Shown here: positions 35,221-47,085 of the stretch, one piece after another | Layout: each line of letters starts with the position of its first letter | How positions within the stretch are numbered: position 1 is the first letter of the stretch | Assembly: GCF_014529535.1 (NCBI RefSeq) | Contig: NW_023503493.1 | Span: 16,896,001 to 16,960,000 of the forward strand | Source of the DNA: Bradysia coprophila | Lineage: Eukaryota; Arthropoda; Insecta; Diptera; Sciaridae | DNA length: 64,000 bases | Reading direction: 5' to 3' | Program-made: the position numbers and the translations under genes | The notes under the pieces: generated by a model | Seen by the model: the letters and a program-made list of their open reading frames with translations, nothing else | What the model was told of the DNA's origin: nothing | The model's database searches: none

Positions 35221-35639
35221 AACAGAATACTGACGATTTGCAAGAAAGGGTGGGAAGCGTATTGGAAAGAAATTTGGTGACAGTTGTTTTTTCCAAGGTT
35301 TTCTGTGTGAAAAATTTTAACTTATGTCTGATGTGTCTGATATTGAAATATTTGAACAAAGAAAGTAGTGTCATCTGTTGACTGTAAAAAAACTCTAACA
35401 TATTGGTATTTCGTCCGACGAGGGGTGGATAATCATGGTTCAAACTTGTTCAGGAGAACTTTTTTTTGAAAGTGGACCAGACCCGTATTTTTGGGTCGGT
35501 ACATAAAACTGTTACTTTACAGGAGAGAATTTGGTTTCTCAATGCAAACTGCCATTAAAAATAAGCGCTTAGTTTGAGCATTAGCTTAAAGTATTATTTA
35601 CTTAAAGAAGAGGCAAACAAACATCATGTTATTTGAATC
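35221..35639. other. Spacer, no gene
   Basis: About 420 bp of AT-rich sequence between the palindrome and the retrotransposon tail. Nothing recognised. Confidence 0.4.
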
Positions 35640-36459
35640 ACTTGTTTCTTCTTCTTCTGTTTCAGCCTGTTTCTATCCACTGCTGGATGTAGGCCTCTCC
35701 AACTTCTTTCCATTTCGTACGATCCATTGCCATTTGCTGTCAGTTTGTACCTGCAATATTCTTAATTCCGTTTGTCCATCTCTCTGGTGGTCTACCTATA
35801 GCACGTCTTTTATATGGTCGCCAGTTCATGATCTTTTTGGTCCAACGTTCGTCTGTCCTTCTTGCAATATGTCCCGCCCAGCTCCATTTCAGAGATGCTA
35901 TTCTTTCCATGACATCAACGACCCTGGTTTGATTCCATTGATTCGTCATTCTGTCTCTGAGTGTTATTCCAAGCATACTCCGTTCCATGGCTCTTTGTTT
36001 CACTCTCAATTTATCTTCGGATGCTTTCGTTAAAGTTAACGTTTCCGCTCCATAAGTGAGCACTGGAAGGACACAAGTGTCGAAAACTTTGCGTTTCAGA
36101 CTATTATTCATTTTGCTTTTGAAAATGAGTCTGAGTTTTCCGAACGCTGCCCATGCAAGACCAATCCTACGTCTTATTTCTGCAGTCTGCTTGTCCAGAC
36201 CTAACTTCAGTTTATTTCCTAGATACACGTAGCTGTCGACTCGTTCAATGACAGTGTCACCAATTTTGATTTCTCTATCGTCCCCGATGTTGGCCATGAC
36301 TTTTTTTTTCGATAAGTTCATCTTGAGGCCAACTTTGCTTGCCTCTTCACTTAACTGTTGTAGCATAAGCTGAGCCTGACCTAGATTCGCTGATATCGGT
36401 ACAATGTCATCAGCGAAGCGGAGATTGCTCAGGTACTCTCCATTTACCTTTATTCCCAT
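35640..36459 (-). pseudogene. RTE-like reverse transcriptase fragment with palm motif
   Basis: Minus-strand reading frame from 36459 shows IKVNGEYLSNLRFADDIV, the FADD catalytic box of non-LTR reverse transcriptases, then QLSEEASKVGLKMN and YVYLGNKL. It continues with the same C-terminal blocks as 15195-15650 (LTYGAETLTL, ERSMLGITLRDR, KWSWAGHIARRTDERW). The frame is lost around 35740, and the remaining C terminus (to about 35640) is shifted. It is 5'-truncated and immobile. It overlaps the 15195 copy well enough to be the same family. Confidence 0.85.
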
Positions 36460-36811
36460 TTTACTCCAGTTTAACTTCCTAAAAACACTCTGTTTAGCAT
36501 TTTAAAAATGTAGAAGAATTTGTTTCTGAATTTTCAAGGGAGTAGGCATACCGAAAAAATGTCCAGTCAATGCCTAATATCCACATTAAAAAAATGCTTA
36601 GCCTAAGTCCAATAAACCAGACTAATTAGCCCATCCCAATAACCGTTACATGTTTAAATTTTACTATTTCTGTCAATTTCCTCAATTTGAACAAGCCCAT
36701 TCGTCTATAAGTTGGATATAATCTGGCGATCGCAAAAAAAGATGTTTTTTCATTGCACAAATTTCGTTAGTTTTATTCCATGCACATTTTGTAAAATAAT
36801 CTGGTTGTACC
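36460..36811. other. Spacer, no gene
   Basis: 350 bp between the retrotransposon fragment and the MITE at 36812. No feature recognised. Confidence 0.4.
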
Positions 36812-36997
36812 CAAGGCTGTATACTTTGGGGAGGTCACGCAGATCGCCATTTTATTAGATAAGCGGGAACACACTTTTCCATACAAACAAATTCACCAAA
36901 ATTGAATTTGTATGGTGTGGTGAATTTTTTTGTATGAAACGTGGTGTGTAAACCACGTATCTGCATCTGCGTGACCTCCTCAAAGTATACAGCCTTG
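36812..36997. mobile_element. hAT-like MITE abutting the zinc-finger gene stop codon
   Basis: 186 bp. Starts CAAGGCTGTATACTTTG and ends CAAAGTATACAGCCTTG (perfect 17-bp inverted termini, then GGTCACGCAGAT/ATCTGCGTGACC). The exact 8-bp duplication GTTGTACC is at 36804-36811 and 36998-37005. The interior pairs CAAATTCA blocks. It lies 30 bp beyond the stop codon of the minus-strand zinc-finger gene, so it is probably inside its 3' UTR. Confidence 0.9.
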
Positions 36998-37027
36998 GTT
37001 GTACCAACTCTTTTCCTTTCATCCAAA

Positions 37028-38870
37028 CTATTTAGAAACATTAGCTGCATTGGAGCAGGCTTTAATATGTTTTTTACCATCGAGATGCTGATTGAACAGA
37101 ACTTCATTGGGTATTGTAACGTCACAGGGTTTACAATAAAAATACCCGGATGGAGTTCGATATATCGAAATGTCTCTTTTCTTTAAATGACCTTTTGTTG
37201 GTTTAGTGTCTATGCACTGTAGAATGGTATCATTACCATCAGCTGTGTATGGTGGTGCTCCTGTACAAAAAGAATATTTATTGTTTCATCTACATCCGAT
37301 TGTTAGATCCGTGGTTGCTGCATACCAATGGCTTTCAGTTTTTTTGCATGTTTTTGCCCTTCCAAATGCAGCTTCATTTGCGGTTGTGATGTCACAGATA
37401 CATTGCAAATTTGACAATATTTATCCGGTTCAGTTTCCACCGATGGTGATGATGTTGAAGGTGCTATTGTTGATGGGGTTGACACCAATGTTGATGATGT
37501 TGCGCTTTCTGATTCCTGCTGATGATTATTCAGAAATGACTCGCCAATATTAAAACGTCCAGTCGGGTCAACTGCAACTTTGGTTTGTCTGTAAAGTAAT
37601 GAGAATGAGGGAGTTGATGGAAACGGAATTTTGTTCATATTCACATTCGTATCCATTTGCCGTCAGGGCCATAGTAGCCAGAGCCATGCGGATTTGAACG
37701 GCCAGCTAGTGCCCTGAAATATTTTTTTAACTTTTGAGTTTGGGTAAAAAAGTAATTTGGCTATAGTCTGAACGACCAGCAGTAATTGCAATGGCAATAA
37801 TACGGGCACAATAGAACATCCAGTGTCAATAAGAGAGGCAGAGGATGTCTTAGGTGATTTTGGACGCTCTTTATATTTAACTACCCATCGAGTTCAGCCA
37901 AGCCCGGAGCGATTCCTATTATAATTCTGGATATCTTTCAATATAACCCAAGACATCCTCTGCCTCTCTCGTGGACACGGAATGCTCCATAGTTCCTGGA
38001 TTATAACAATCATCTCGAACCACAGAAATTCTGTGCAGGTGGTACAGACTGTCGCCAATAATTTTAACGATTTAAATACATCCTATGTCTCTTTCCAGAA
38101 TAATGTTGATTAGCGTGTTGCAAAGAGGTCAGTGGTAAGTCACACAGTTCACAATGGAAGGCATTCGGTCCGGAAGGTCCTTCTGCCACCTGAACACAAG
38201 TGTTAAAGAGTGTTTTGTACTTGCTTTGCATCATGCATAAATTCTCATTTGACACTAACCTTTTGTCTCTTTGGAATTGGTAGGCCGGTACGCGAAGACC
38301 ATTCAAGCAGCCATGCATTGACCTTTTTATCGTGAGGTTTTGCCTCGTAGTGGATTTTTGCGGTTATCGGGGAGTTCAACGTGACCGAGCACAGTTCACA
38401 ATGCAATGGTAACATCAGTTTGTTTAATTCGATGGGAAGAGATTCGTCGCAAGGTGGTCCTGAAACATCGATAGGTTTGTCTATTACGATCGCTCTACAT
38501 TACGGAACGTAATGGCTCAGAACTGTAAAATGAACGCGGTGCTCCGTCATCAAGTTTTCGTTTCTTAGCAACAACATCGGTTGGTGGCTTAGGCGGATAC
38601 AGTGCCACTGCTGGTTCTGTTGAGTAATATTCCATTGGATTTATTTGATTCACTGGTTCATTGTCAGTCGATGTTGAGCTCTTGTGCGGTATTTTGAAGT
38701 TTAATGGAAACGGAGCGGATATTTCGCCTAGAATGTAATGCGAATTAATGGAGATGATTTAGATGACTCGATTCGGTGCCAAATCAATATCATATTCGGA
38801 TGACAAATTTTACGCTGCAGTAGTTACATTTAAGAGGGCGTGTACCTGTGAATTCATCTTCGGCGTTCAT
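37028..38870 (-). CDS. Four-finger matrin/U1-type C2H2 zinc-finger protein
   Basis: Seven minus-strand exons: 38870-38846, 38727-38524, 38459-38260, 38189-38080, 37713-37645, 37588-37326, 37260-37028, total 1104 nt (367 residues). Start MNAEDEFTG. Four fingers of the jaz/U1 form C-x2-C-x12-H-x5-H lie near residues 97 (CELCSVTLN), 156 (CELCDLPLT), 261 (CQICNVSVT) and 333 (CKPCDVTIP). A Ser/Thr-rich linker precedes finger 3, KKRK is a likely nuclear signal, and YYGPDGKWIR lies between fingers 2 and 3. Such fingers bind double-stranded RNA or structured nucleic acid in the ZNF385, ZNF346 and ZMAT families, so a nuclear RNA-binding role is inferred. I cannot name the orthologue. The end of exon 2 is uncertain (38524 or 38509). 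Intron 4 contains a foldback element. Confidence 0.8.
37811..37992. mobile_element. Foldback element in intron 4 of the zinc-finger gene
   Basis: AGAGAGGCAGAGGATGTCTT near 37833 is mirrored by AAGACATCCTCTGCCTCTCT near 37950, with weaker pairing beyond. Non-coding, no clear target duplication. Confidence 0.6.
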
Positions 38871-39448
38871 TTTCAGTGGCACGGCTGATGATGCTAAATT
38901 TATTCCGTGATTAAACTTGCACGACGAAATTTGGATAGAAAAAACAGTTTTTTGAAATTTTATTATAAATCAACAAACTTGACAGATTTGACAGTCATAC
39001 ACATTTTTTGAACTTTGTTATGACATTAGGATGGAGATAGAACGGATAGAGAGGAACGTACGGCCCGTGTGACGTCTGTGTTGGTGGAATGATTTTGAAA
39101 AATTATCAGGAGTAAAATGCTTATATTCTGGTTTATACTTTCATTGAGAAAAACCAAACGTCAGCAAGGATAGTCCTAGCGGTCTTGAGGTCGAAAATAT
39201 GAATGAAATGCTGAATTTTGGATTATTGAATTGATCTTTGCCTTAGTGAAGTCAAAAAGAAACGTAAATGTGGTCACTGTTGGTTTGAAGCGAGATTAAA
39301 TAGGGAACGCCGACCACCAATAATTTTTTTTTCATATTATCAATCAGTGATGGACAAGAACATCACACAGGAAAAAATCAGACCGAACGGCTGGGCCGTT
39401 TCTGAGAACCAGCAGGTGTGTCGTCCACGGCCGGTGGAGTAGCGGGTA
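38871..39448. other. Promoter side of the zinc-finger gene
   Basis: Spacer with the presumed promoter. A lone ~20-bp end TTTATACTTTCATTG of the CAATGAAAGTA foldback family is at about 39131-39148. Nothing else recognised. Confidence 0.4.
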
Positions 39449-40432
39449 ATTCTAAGACTTTTTATTTAAAAAAAAGTTCACATTGGAACATCTAGTTGGG
39501 CAGCTGTAGCCCCAAGTAGTCGAAAAATCACGATTTTCAATGAGCGATATCTTCGAAAGGAAGCAACCGTGAAGTTTCGGATTGTTGATATGGATAGAAG
39601 GTTACAAGCCCTGATTTTTTAGATGTTGTCTCTAATGGCCAATTTTTTACCATCTTTTCTTTTTTGCTTCCATCGGCGAACTTTGAGCACTGCTGGAACA
39701 CTTCCAACATATTAGCCGAAAGCTTAAGCTTTGTAACGATACCAAACATGATACACATCGGTCGCGACGCGTATCCTTTTAGTTATATTTTTTGTAGCGA
39801 GATCGCTCTACGACGAAATTTACAGTCGAATCTTAAATTTCAAAATTTTAGAAGAAACCCGCATAAGCCCAATAGTGACACCTACACCAAAATCAGTCAT
39901 ATCTGACTTCTTCGACACTCAACTGCTGTCTATTAACACGAAAAAATCATTCAAGAACAGAGGACACGAAGTAGCTGAACTACAATTTCGAAATTTAAGA
40001 TTCGTTTGTAAATTTCGTCGTAGAGCGATCTCGTTACAAAAAATCTAACAAAAAGCGTACGCGTCGTGACCGATGTGTATCATGTTTGGTATCGTTATTG
40101 TTACAAAGCTGCAGCTTAGAACTAAGCAACTGTACATATTTTGATTTAAAAAAATATGTTGGAAGTGTTCCAGCAGTGCTCAAAGTGGTAGCAAATGGTA
40201 GCAAAAAAAGATGGTCAAAAATGGGCCATTAGAAACAACCTCTGAAAAATCAGTTACTAGTGGTGGACAGGGCTGGTAACCTTCTATCCATATCAACAAT
40301 CCGAAACTTTCACGGTTGTTTCCTTTCGAAGATATCGTCCATTGAAAATCGTGATTTTTTGACTACTTGGGGCTACAGCTGCCCAACCAGATGTTCCAAT
40401 GTGAATGTTTTTTTTAGAAAAAGTCTTAGAAT
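39449..40432. mobile_element. ~1-kb foldback element
   Basis: The left arm from ATTCTAAGACTTTTT through ATCTAGTTGGGCAGCTGTAG and GACGAAATTTACA (to about 39850) is mirrored by a right arm from about 39975 to AAAAAGTCTTAGAAT at 40432, with ~110 bp of loop. Arms are ~430 bp and have diverged by many substitutions and small indels, so this is older than the 205-bp MITEs. Mirror-image ORFs here are not genes. No transposase domain seen. Confidence 0.75.
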
Positions 40433-40670
40433 TAGTCGTTCTACCGATCCCAATATAAGGTGTTCCTGATCGACAAAAGGTTCCATCGATTTTTGTTAAA
40501 CTGCTAATGACGAGTCGTAAAACGAATACATTTTCAATTGAAACCCAAACGATTTCGCCGTTTACTTTTATTGCCACACTTAGTTAATCTTCCAACTTAA
40601 ATGCTATTAACAAACTATAAGCCTATTGCCACTACTACCAATCCACAACATGCTTCAGTTTTTTCCTTCC

Positions 40671-42911
40671 TCAATTCGAGCCGCTCTTATTCGAAAATTC
40701 ATTGATTTCCACCAGGCACCGTCCAAACTCCTCCAAAATCATTTTCTCCGCTGTTGTCGGGTCCATTTTAGTCTTTTGACATTCTTCGGCCTGCGCGATG
40801 ACACACTGAATGGTAGCTTCAATAACGTCGGACGTCATAAAATTGCAAGATCGTTTGCCAATTCCAGCGGTCGTCGATGGCGGTGTCATTTCACGTAGCA
40901 AACGATTTTCGGCTGTGGTGCGCTCGATAAACGATTTATCGAATGAATTGTTCAATTTTGCTGAAGCATTGTTTTCGTACATTGACTCATCCATGTCAAT
41001 GTTACGACATCCTAATATTAGGACAAATTTTTTTTATTGAAAATCAATCCACTGGGAAGATGATAGACGATAGGACACTTACCGACACACTTGCAGTTGT
41101 CAGAGCATGCGATTTTCGCTTCGTAGCATTCGCAGTAGTTCTTAAGGCATCCCGAACGTTTGCAGTTGCAACCCTTGGTGTGTTTTCGATTAGCACTGTC
41201 CAATTGATCGCGAGCCTTACCGATCTTTGGTCTAGAAAAGAATTTCTTTCAGTTACAAAAGTTTCAGTCAATCAATTCGGTCACGCTTACTTAAACGCAG
41301 CTGGATTACGTTCCAAGCAGATGCGAATAGCTCGCTGTCGTTCCTCTTCATTCTCCAAATTATTGAAGCATTCCTTGCAGTTACAATTAAAGCAGAACTC
41401 TCCGTTTGCGAAACAGTCACAGTACAACTTCAAGCACATCGACTTGTTGCAGTTACAGTGTTTGCGTCGAATGCCTAAATATTGACAAGACAAATTCAGA
41501 AATTGAAACTTTCTTGTCTCTGGCAACTGTTACCTTCATCGGATGACTGAGAACTTTTCATTAGCGCAACATCGTCATCCTCTTCCGCTTCGAGCGTAAC
41601 ATTTTGTGTTTTCCTCGGTGAAGCTGGTTGTGCACTGTCATTTCCACCTTCGACTTTGATGAATTTCGGCTTGGTAACCAACACAAAATGTGTACGATCC
41701 TCAGTTGCTGAATCTTCTTCCTTTATCAAAACAGCCTTAGAGGTAGATGGCTGTCCAGCTGAAAATCTCTGACCCGCACCAACCGTTTTGAACGAGTCCT
41801 TGGCATTCTGGAACAACAACAAAGTTAGTGAATTTTTAACTAGAACTACGGCGCCTTAACATCAACTTACATTTGTCCTCACAACATTGCTTCCGATAGC
41901 TAGACCAACCGTTGTCGGCTTTGAAGTTTGGACGAGTGACGGTCTCGAATTTTGATTCGGTGCGCCCTTGTTGTGTACAAAAACCTTTGGCGGTGCTTTT
42001 GTGACAGTTTGTTGTGATGGTTTCGTTGGCGACGATGTTGCAGATGAATTGGAACCCATGACACGTACATATTGGATACCCTTTCCAGCTACATTGACCG
42101 CCTTTATTTGACCGCTCTGTGCAAGCTTTATCAGATTGGGTGGCAACGACACTTGCTTTTGTTCGCCAGATGGTGTCTGGATGATAACTTTTTGCGTTAC
42201 AACCTTGCCGGTTGGAGATATAGTCGTTGTTGGTCGGTTGTTTTCTGGTGACAATGGCGTGTTGATTTTCCCTTGTTTTTGGGCAGTGGCTTGCGAAACA
42301 AGTTCTTTCAACTTGGATGAAGAAATTAGTCCCATTTGTTGTGCTTGGGCAACGGTAAACGTCCTTTTGACTCCGGTCGGTGTTGATGACGCATTTGCTC
42401 CGACAGATTGTGCACTCGTAGTTATGATTTGTCCGGCACTGTTTTTCGAAATAACTCGTTTCACCTGAACCGATGAATTGGCTGATGTTGGAGTGGTCGG
42501 CTTTTTGGTCGAACTAATGCGTAACAGCTTTCCATCGGCTGTTTTGATGAGCTTGATGGGTCCACTCGACGACGGTGTATTTGATGTACCTGCGATTCGA
42601 ATCTGTTGTGTAGTTCCACCAGGCCTCTGTATGACAACGATTTGGCCCGGGACTGCTTTCGTGGTGCTGATTGGCTTCGGAGCGATTTTCGTCAGAGTCA
42701 TCGGTACAATCGATTTTGCTTCGGTTTTCAAGCCACCGTACTCATTTGTTGGTGATGATAAGATTTCTTCCTGCATATCCAAAAGATAAAATTTAATTTC
42801 ACGACTTCAACGAAACATTTCGCACAAGAAACTTACGAGATCGTCATCCGATGTCTCATGCTTGATCATTGTTTTATCATTTTCAGTGAGTGGTATTTCG
42901 TCTATGTCCAT
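40671..42911 (-). CDS. mip120: LIN-54 / Mip120, CXC-domain subunit of the DREAM complex
   Basis: DNA-binding subunit of the DREAM/MuvB complex, which binds cell-cycle homology (CHR) elements. Minus-strand exons: 42940-42837 (start taken at 42911), 42770-41871, 41807-41534, 41474-41291, 41231-41083, 41011-40671, 1923 nt (640 residues). A long Ser/Thr/Gln-rich N-terminal half has [12 protein letters not shown] and [10 protein letters not shown]. The tandem Cys-rich repeats are [20 protein letters not shown] and [20 protein letters not shown], joined by the RNPAAFKPKIG linker (about 418-530). The C terminus is [17 protein letters not shown] ([13 protein letters not shown]). Residues upstream of the chosen Met (VDKDLLDNII) are also coding-like. 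The ATG may be split with a 5' exon, so the N terminus could be about 10 residues longer. Confidence 0.92.
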
Positions 42912-42940
42912 AATGATGTTGTCGAGTAAATCTTTGTCCA

Positions 42941-45711
42941 CTGAAATATAAAATTTCAAATTTCACTCTATTGTTTGAATAAAGTTTAAAGATAGGTTAG
43001 TCGATAATTAGTCGATCTAATAAGTGCAAGCGTCGAAACAACTTACAATCGTAGTGTAACCGAAATGTGGCGAAACAAATTACCGAATTCCATTTTCATT
43101 TTTAAAAAAAAGCAAAAAATTGTGCGAAATTAAGCTAAGTATTGAGAATATGAAGTTGGGGCGTCCAAATTCTTTTTTTCATAAACATATCTGTCAGCTC
43201 GATCTAAAAACGGTTACATAGTTGGTCAAAACTAAGGAGATTGTGTTATATCACCAATTTCGACACAAGTTTTGGTTTAAATTCTCAAAATAGAGAAAAG
43301 CTTGACGACATAACTCACTGTCAGATTAAACTTTAGCGGAAAATCATTCAAAAAGTCCATTTCTTTTGGTAAGGTTGATGATGGGGCGAGGTTGACCCTA
43401 ATTTTAATGGTTTAACAAACAAAAATTTAATTAATTTCATCTCAATGGACACAAAATCTTCTAACAAATACAAGGAAGAAACGAACGGTAAATAAACGGG
43501 ATAGAAATTTCAATCTGGCATATCGGCGAAGTCATCTGGCGAAATCCAGACACATACCAACTTCTTCACTCATTCAAATTCAAATTTTCAAAATTGTAAG
43601 ATTTTGTTTCGATAAAAGATCGGCACCGTACAAATGGAATGCTTTGCTAAATCGATTATAAAGTGAATGCAAAAACGGGTGTAATGGTAGAGACGATTTA
43701 CCTTCCATAGTTAACAACAATGTATTTGGCTTTATCAACTTTTTCAGAGTAATATTAAAAAACACATAAAGTCACGGCCACCATTTAGGCAAATTGAATA
43801 TTGCGGAAAAAGGCGCACTTTTCACAGTCCACTTTTATTTCTTTGATTACACTGTGTAGCGCACCACTTCTTAATAGCGTTAATGCTAAGCGATTTACAA
43901 TTGCATTCGACAATTTCAAATAGAAATGTGTAAATAATAATTTTTTTTGAAAACTACGAAACTGTAGAACGCTGCTTTTTTCGTGTGCAGTTTCAATTTA
44001 TTTGATAGAAGCGAAGTCGGTAATTTGACACTCCAAATTTCGAGGCGATCCCAGTGGCTAGAATTCAAAATTTGAAAATTTGAGCGCAACGGCAGACGGT
44101 GAAATAAGGTTTCTTTGCCGGTATCAGGAAATAGAACAAAATTATGAATATATATAGTATATATACTATAGTAGTGCTACCTCCTTTGCTCGGGATCGAT
44201 ATAATCTCAAAATGTTTAAATTTCACGCGTCGAAAATACATTTTCGCCAAACGCCAAAATTTTTTCTTCATTTATGCCCTTCGCACACAATATGAGCGAC
44301 ATACACAACGAATTAAAATTGCCATACGATTTGACAGTTAAACTATCAAATAAATATTGCGAATGTTGAAATGTGTTTATGAAATATTGTGTATCTTGTG
44401 TATACGATTGTGTATGATTCACCCCGTAAGTGTTCCAAAAATTTGAACGAGTCGATGAAAAATTGAACCGAAAAATACAGTTCAACGCTTCCTTGTATGA
44501 AAATGACGCTGCGTTAGAAAGACTTGCGTTAGAAAGACTTGCGTTAGAAAGAATTTGAATATCGACCGCACTTACGGCGTGAATTGTGGCACAGGCATTA
44601 AAGAATAGAGTTTATACTGGAAACTACAAAAGCGACAAAAGCTATATAAGAATTGCTGACAAGTGGAGAAACCGTCAACAAAAACATGCGATACCCATCC
44701 ACGATGCAAACAATCAAAAAAAATGTGTGAAAATGAAATTGACTTAACGCGTTCTTCTTGGTAGTCGGAACAAACCAACAAACATTAGACTTTAGTTGCA
44801 TCCAAATTTATACTCATTAAGTCAAACGACGCAGTGTCTCGGAACAACGAACTTCAAGCATGAGTGGTGCTCTAAATAGGGTACTGAAACTTGACAGTGA
44901 GTCAAACAACTGTAAAACACTATAAAAAGCATTTCATACAAAATAGTACTCTATTTGGCAGCTGTCAACTATGATCACTTTTGCTTGAAGCGCGTTGCTC
45001 GGAAGCATGGTGAAATTAGTAATCATATTTATGGCTCATGACGTAGCCACCTTTGAGCTTTGTGAAAAGATTAATTGAATTCGACTTTTTGTTTGTATTG
45101 ATCAATATGCTGTGTAATTAAGGAACTTATGTTATGTAAGCAGCACCTTTTATGTTAAATAAATGTTTCTCCCTAATCGCTTCGTTTCATTGATACTTTT
45201 TTCAAGTTTATTCGAAGCTATCATCTAATATCTATTGTCTATTTTAAATTCTACGTGGGTCGCAGGGTGCCGAAGATGGCTGAAGTCATTTTATCAAGGT
45301 CAGAACTGTGAGCGTGATTTCTCAATATTTTTGCCCAGTCCCACTGATTTGTCATAATATTTATTTACTGGGACTATATTCGAAACAAAAACAGTGCTGC
45401 CAACATCCATAGCCACCTAGTCAAGAAAATTCGAACTATCCCATGTCTCTTTCAAAGTTTCTTTGATAAAATCGTGAACGCACGTTTTTGGGTGAGCGAT
45501 ATTTTATTGATTTTTTCCAATTTTAACTCAAAATTTTGATCATGTGTACGATCAAAGGCCTAGCGGCACATATTTTACAATTGAAAAAATCAAAGTTTCC
45601 GTCGAAGTTCATAATTCGGCAGTGTTACACTTGATGGACGTGAACTAACCTCAAACTTTTTCTCATTTGTTTTACAGTTTTATTTGCGTTGATACATTTC
45701 GCTCGATCAAA
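42941..45711. other. Intergenic, lin-54 to RpS26
   Basis: 2.8 kb with both promoters. A 5' UTR exon of lin-54 may lie near 43040-43110 (a GTAAGT donor on the minus strand). A triple repeat of GCGTTAGAAAGACTT lies at about 44510-44552. A dispersed repeat is at 44877-45000. No gene recognised. Confidence 0.4.
44877..45000 (+). repeat. Dispersed repeat, copy 1
   Basis: GCTCTAAATAGGGTACTGAA ... ATAAAAAGCATTTCATA ... CACTTTTGCTTGAAGCGCG. A diverged copy in reverse orientation lies at about 55650-55785 (CTTCAAGCAAAAGCG ... CCCTATTTAGAG). Non-coding, likely a MITE. Confidence 0.5.
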
Positions 45712-46249
45712 ATGGTAAGTGAAACCGTCTATTCATGGATTCAGTTCTTCCGCAATCGAAATGTTGACATTTGATCGTGAAAAATGTGTGTTGTTGTCAC
45801 TTGTTTCACGTTTGCTTTTTTCGTTTGACTTTCAGACGAAGAAGAGACGTAATGGAGGACGATGCAAACACAACCGTGGTCACGTAAAACCAGTACGTTG
45901 CACAAACTGCGCACGTTGCGTACCAAAGGACAAGGCGATCAAGAAATTCGTCATCCGTAATATTGTGGAAGCAGCTGCCGTTCGTGATATTACTGAAGCA
46001 TCGGTGTACAGCTGTAAGTGAAAGAAAATACTGCGTTCCGTCCGCAATGAAAACTGACCGAAAATATTTTCGTTATTTACAGCGTACGTTCTCCCGAAAC
46101 TGTATGCAAAATTACACTACTGTGTATCGTGCGCTATTCACTCGAAAGTGGTCCGCAACAGGTCAAAGGAAGCTCGTCGCATTCGTACACCACCACAAAG
46201 AACTTTCCCTCGAGATGTAGCACGTCAACAGGCTCAAGCCAGAAAGTAA
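45712..46249 (+). CDS. RpS26: 40S ribosomal protein S26 (eS26)
   Basis: Small-subunit ribosomal protein at the mRNA exit channel. Three exons: 45712-45714 (only the ATG), 45836-46013, 46083-46249, giving 348 nt and 115 residues, the normal length. It reads [20 protein letters not shown], and the Cys motifs CTNCARC and CVSCAIHS give the zinc-binding ribbon. Then [11 protein letters not shown] follows, and it ends QAQARK. A start codon isolated in its own exon is common in insect ribosomal protein genes. AATAAA at 46272-46277 serves as the poly(A) signal. No mutations seen; it looks functional rather than a processed pseudogene because introns are kept. Confidence 0.96.
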
Positions 46250-46271
46250 ATTTTGTTTAACGCAAAGTTCC

Positions 46272-46277
46272 AATAAA
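46272..46277 (+). promoter_or_regulatory. Poly(A) signal of RpS26
   Basis: AATAAA 23 nt after the stop codon. Confidence 0.6.
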
Positions 46278-47085
46278 AATTTTCTGAAAACCGGATCGGA
46301 GACTTGTTCATTCAACGGCAGATAACAAAAATACGATTGAAATTCCGGTACTTGAGACAGACACGGCGTTTTTTGACGGAGGTAGAATTTGGTGTCCAAT
46401 GCTTAGCTTAAGTAACAGAACGTAAATTTACGTTCCACCTAGCCACGTATTCTACATTTTGTAATAATCAGCGCTACTGTGACTTAGAATGTTTTACGCA
46501 GATGGAAAGACAACGGGAAACCTCTTATTGAGAATAGTCAATGTTCTCCTTTAAACAATCACAAATTTGACAAAACGAGTCGCTGTTCGTATACGTAGAA
46601 AGGTAAGCGATGCGAAAAAAATATATGAAAAGATGAACCAGCATTCCTTCCTAGAACATTGTTGATACTCGCATTTCAAAAGGGGTTTTGGGTTGAACTT
46701 TCTCTCTTTTTTATTAATTCTAAATTTTATGCCGTCTCACGGTAGGATTAAGAAATACAAAAATTAGGTGTGTTCTGGCTGATGTAGTATCCCTCACATT
46801 ACCACATTCAGTATGAAAATTTTCCTCCTAACCGTAGCTCGATCATCCAAATTTGGCTAAATCTGATTGAACTTCATAATATGGTACAGACGATATCAGG
46901 AAGCTTAGAGATGAAATTGCTTCCCCGCTATTTTATTTTTCATCTTTCTTCACGGCCTGCGGCGCTGACACCTATGTCAAAATCATGATCGTATTCTCAC
47001 TTAGGATTTTCTACTCATGTGTATTGACTGAATTCCAGTACAATCTCGTCACAATTATAGTCGATCTGAATTCGCTCCATATACT
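46278..47085. other. Intergenic, no gene
   Basis: 800 bp between RpS26 and the satellite. Nothing recognised. Confidence 0.4.

Noticed and set aside
40541..40577. Third retrotransposon fragment (IKVNGE-like peptide on the minus strand)
   Set aside because: Only about six residues match and the following sequence does not; chance similarity.
42136..42789. Plus-strand ORFs opposite lin-54
   Set aside because: Antisense shadows of a confidently assigned exon.
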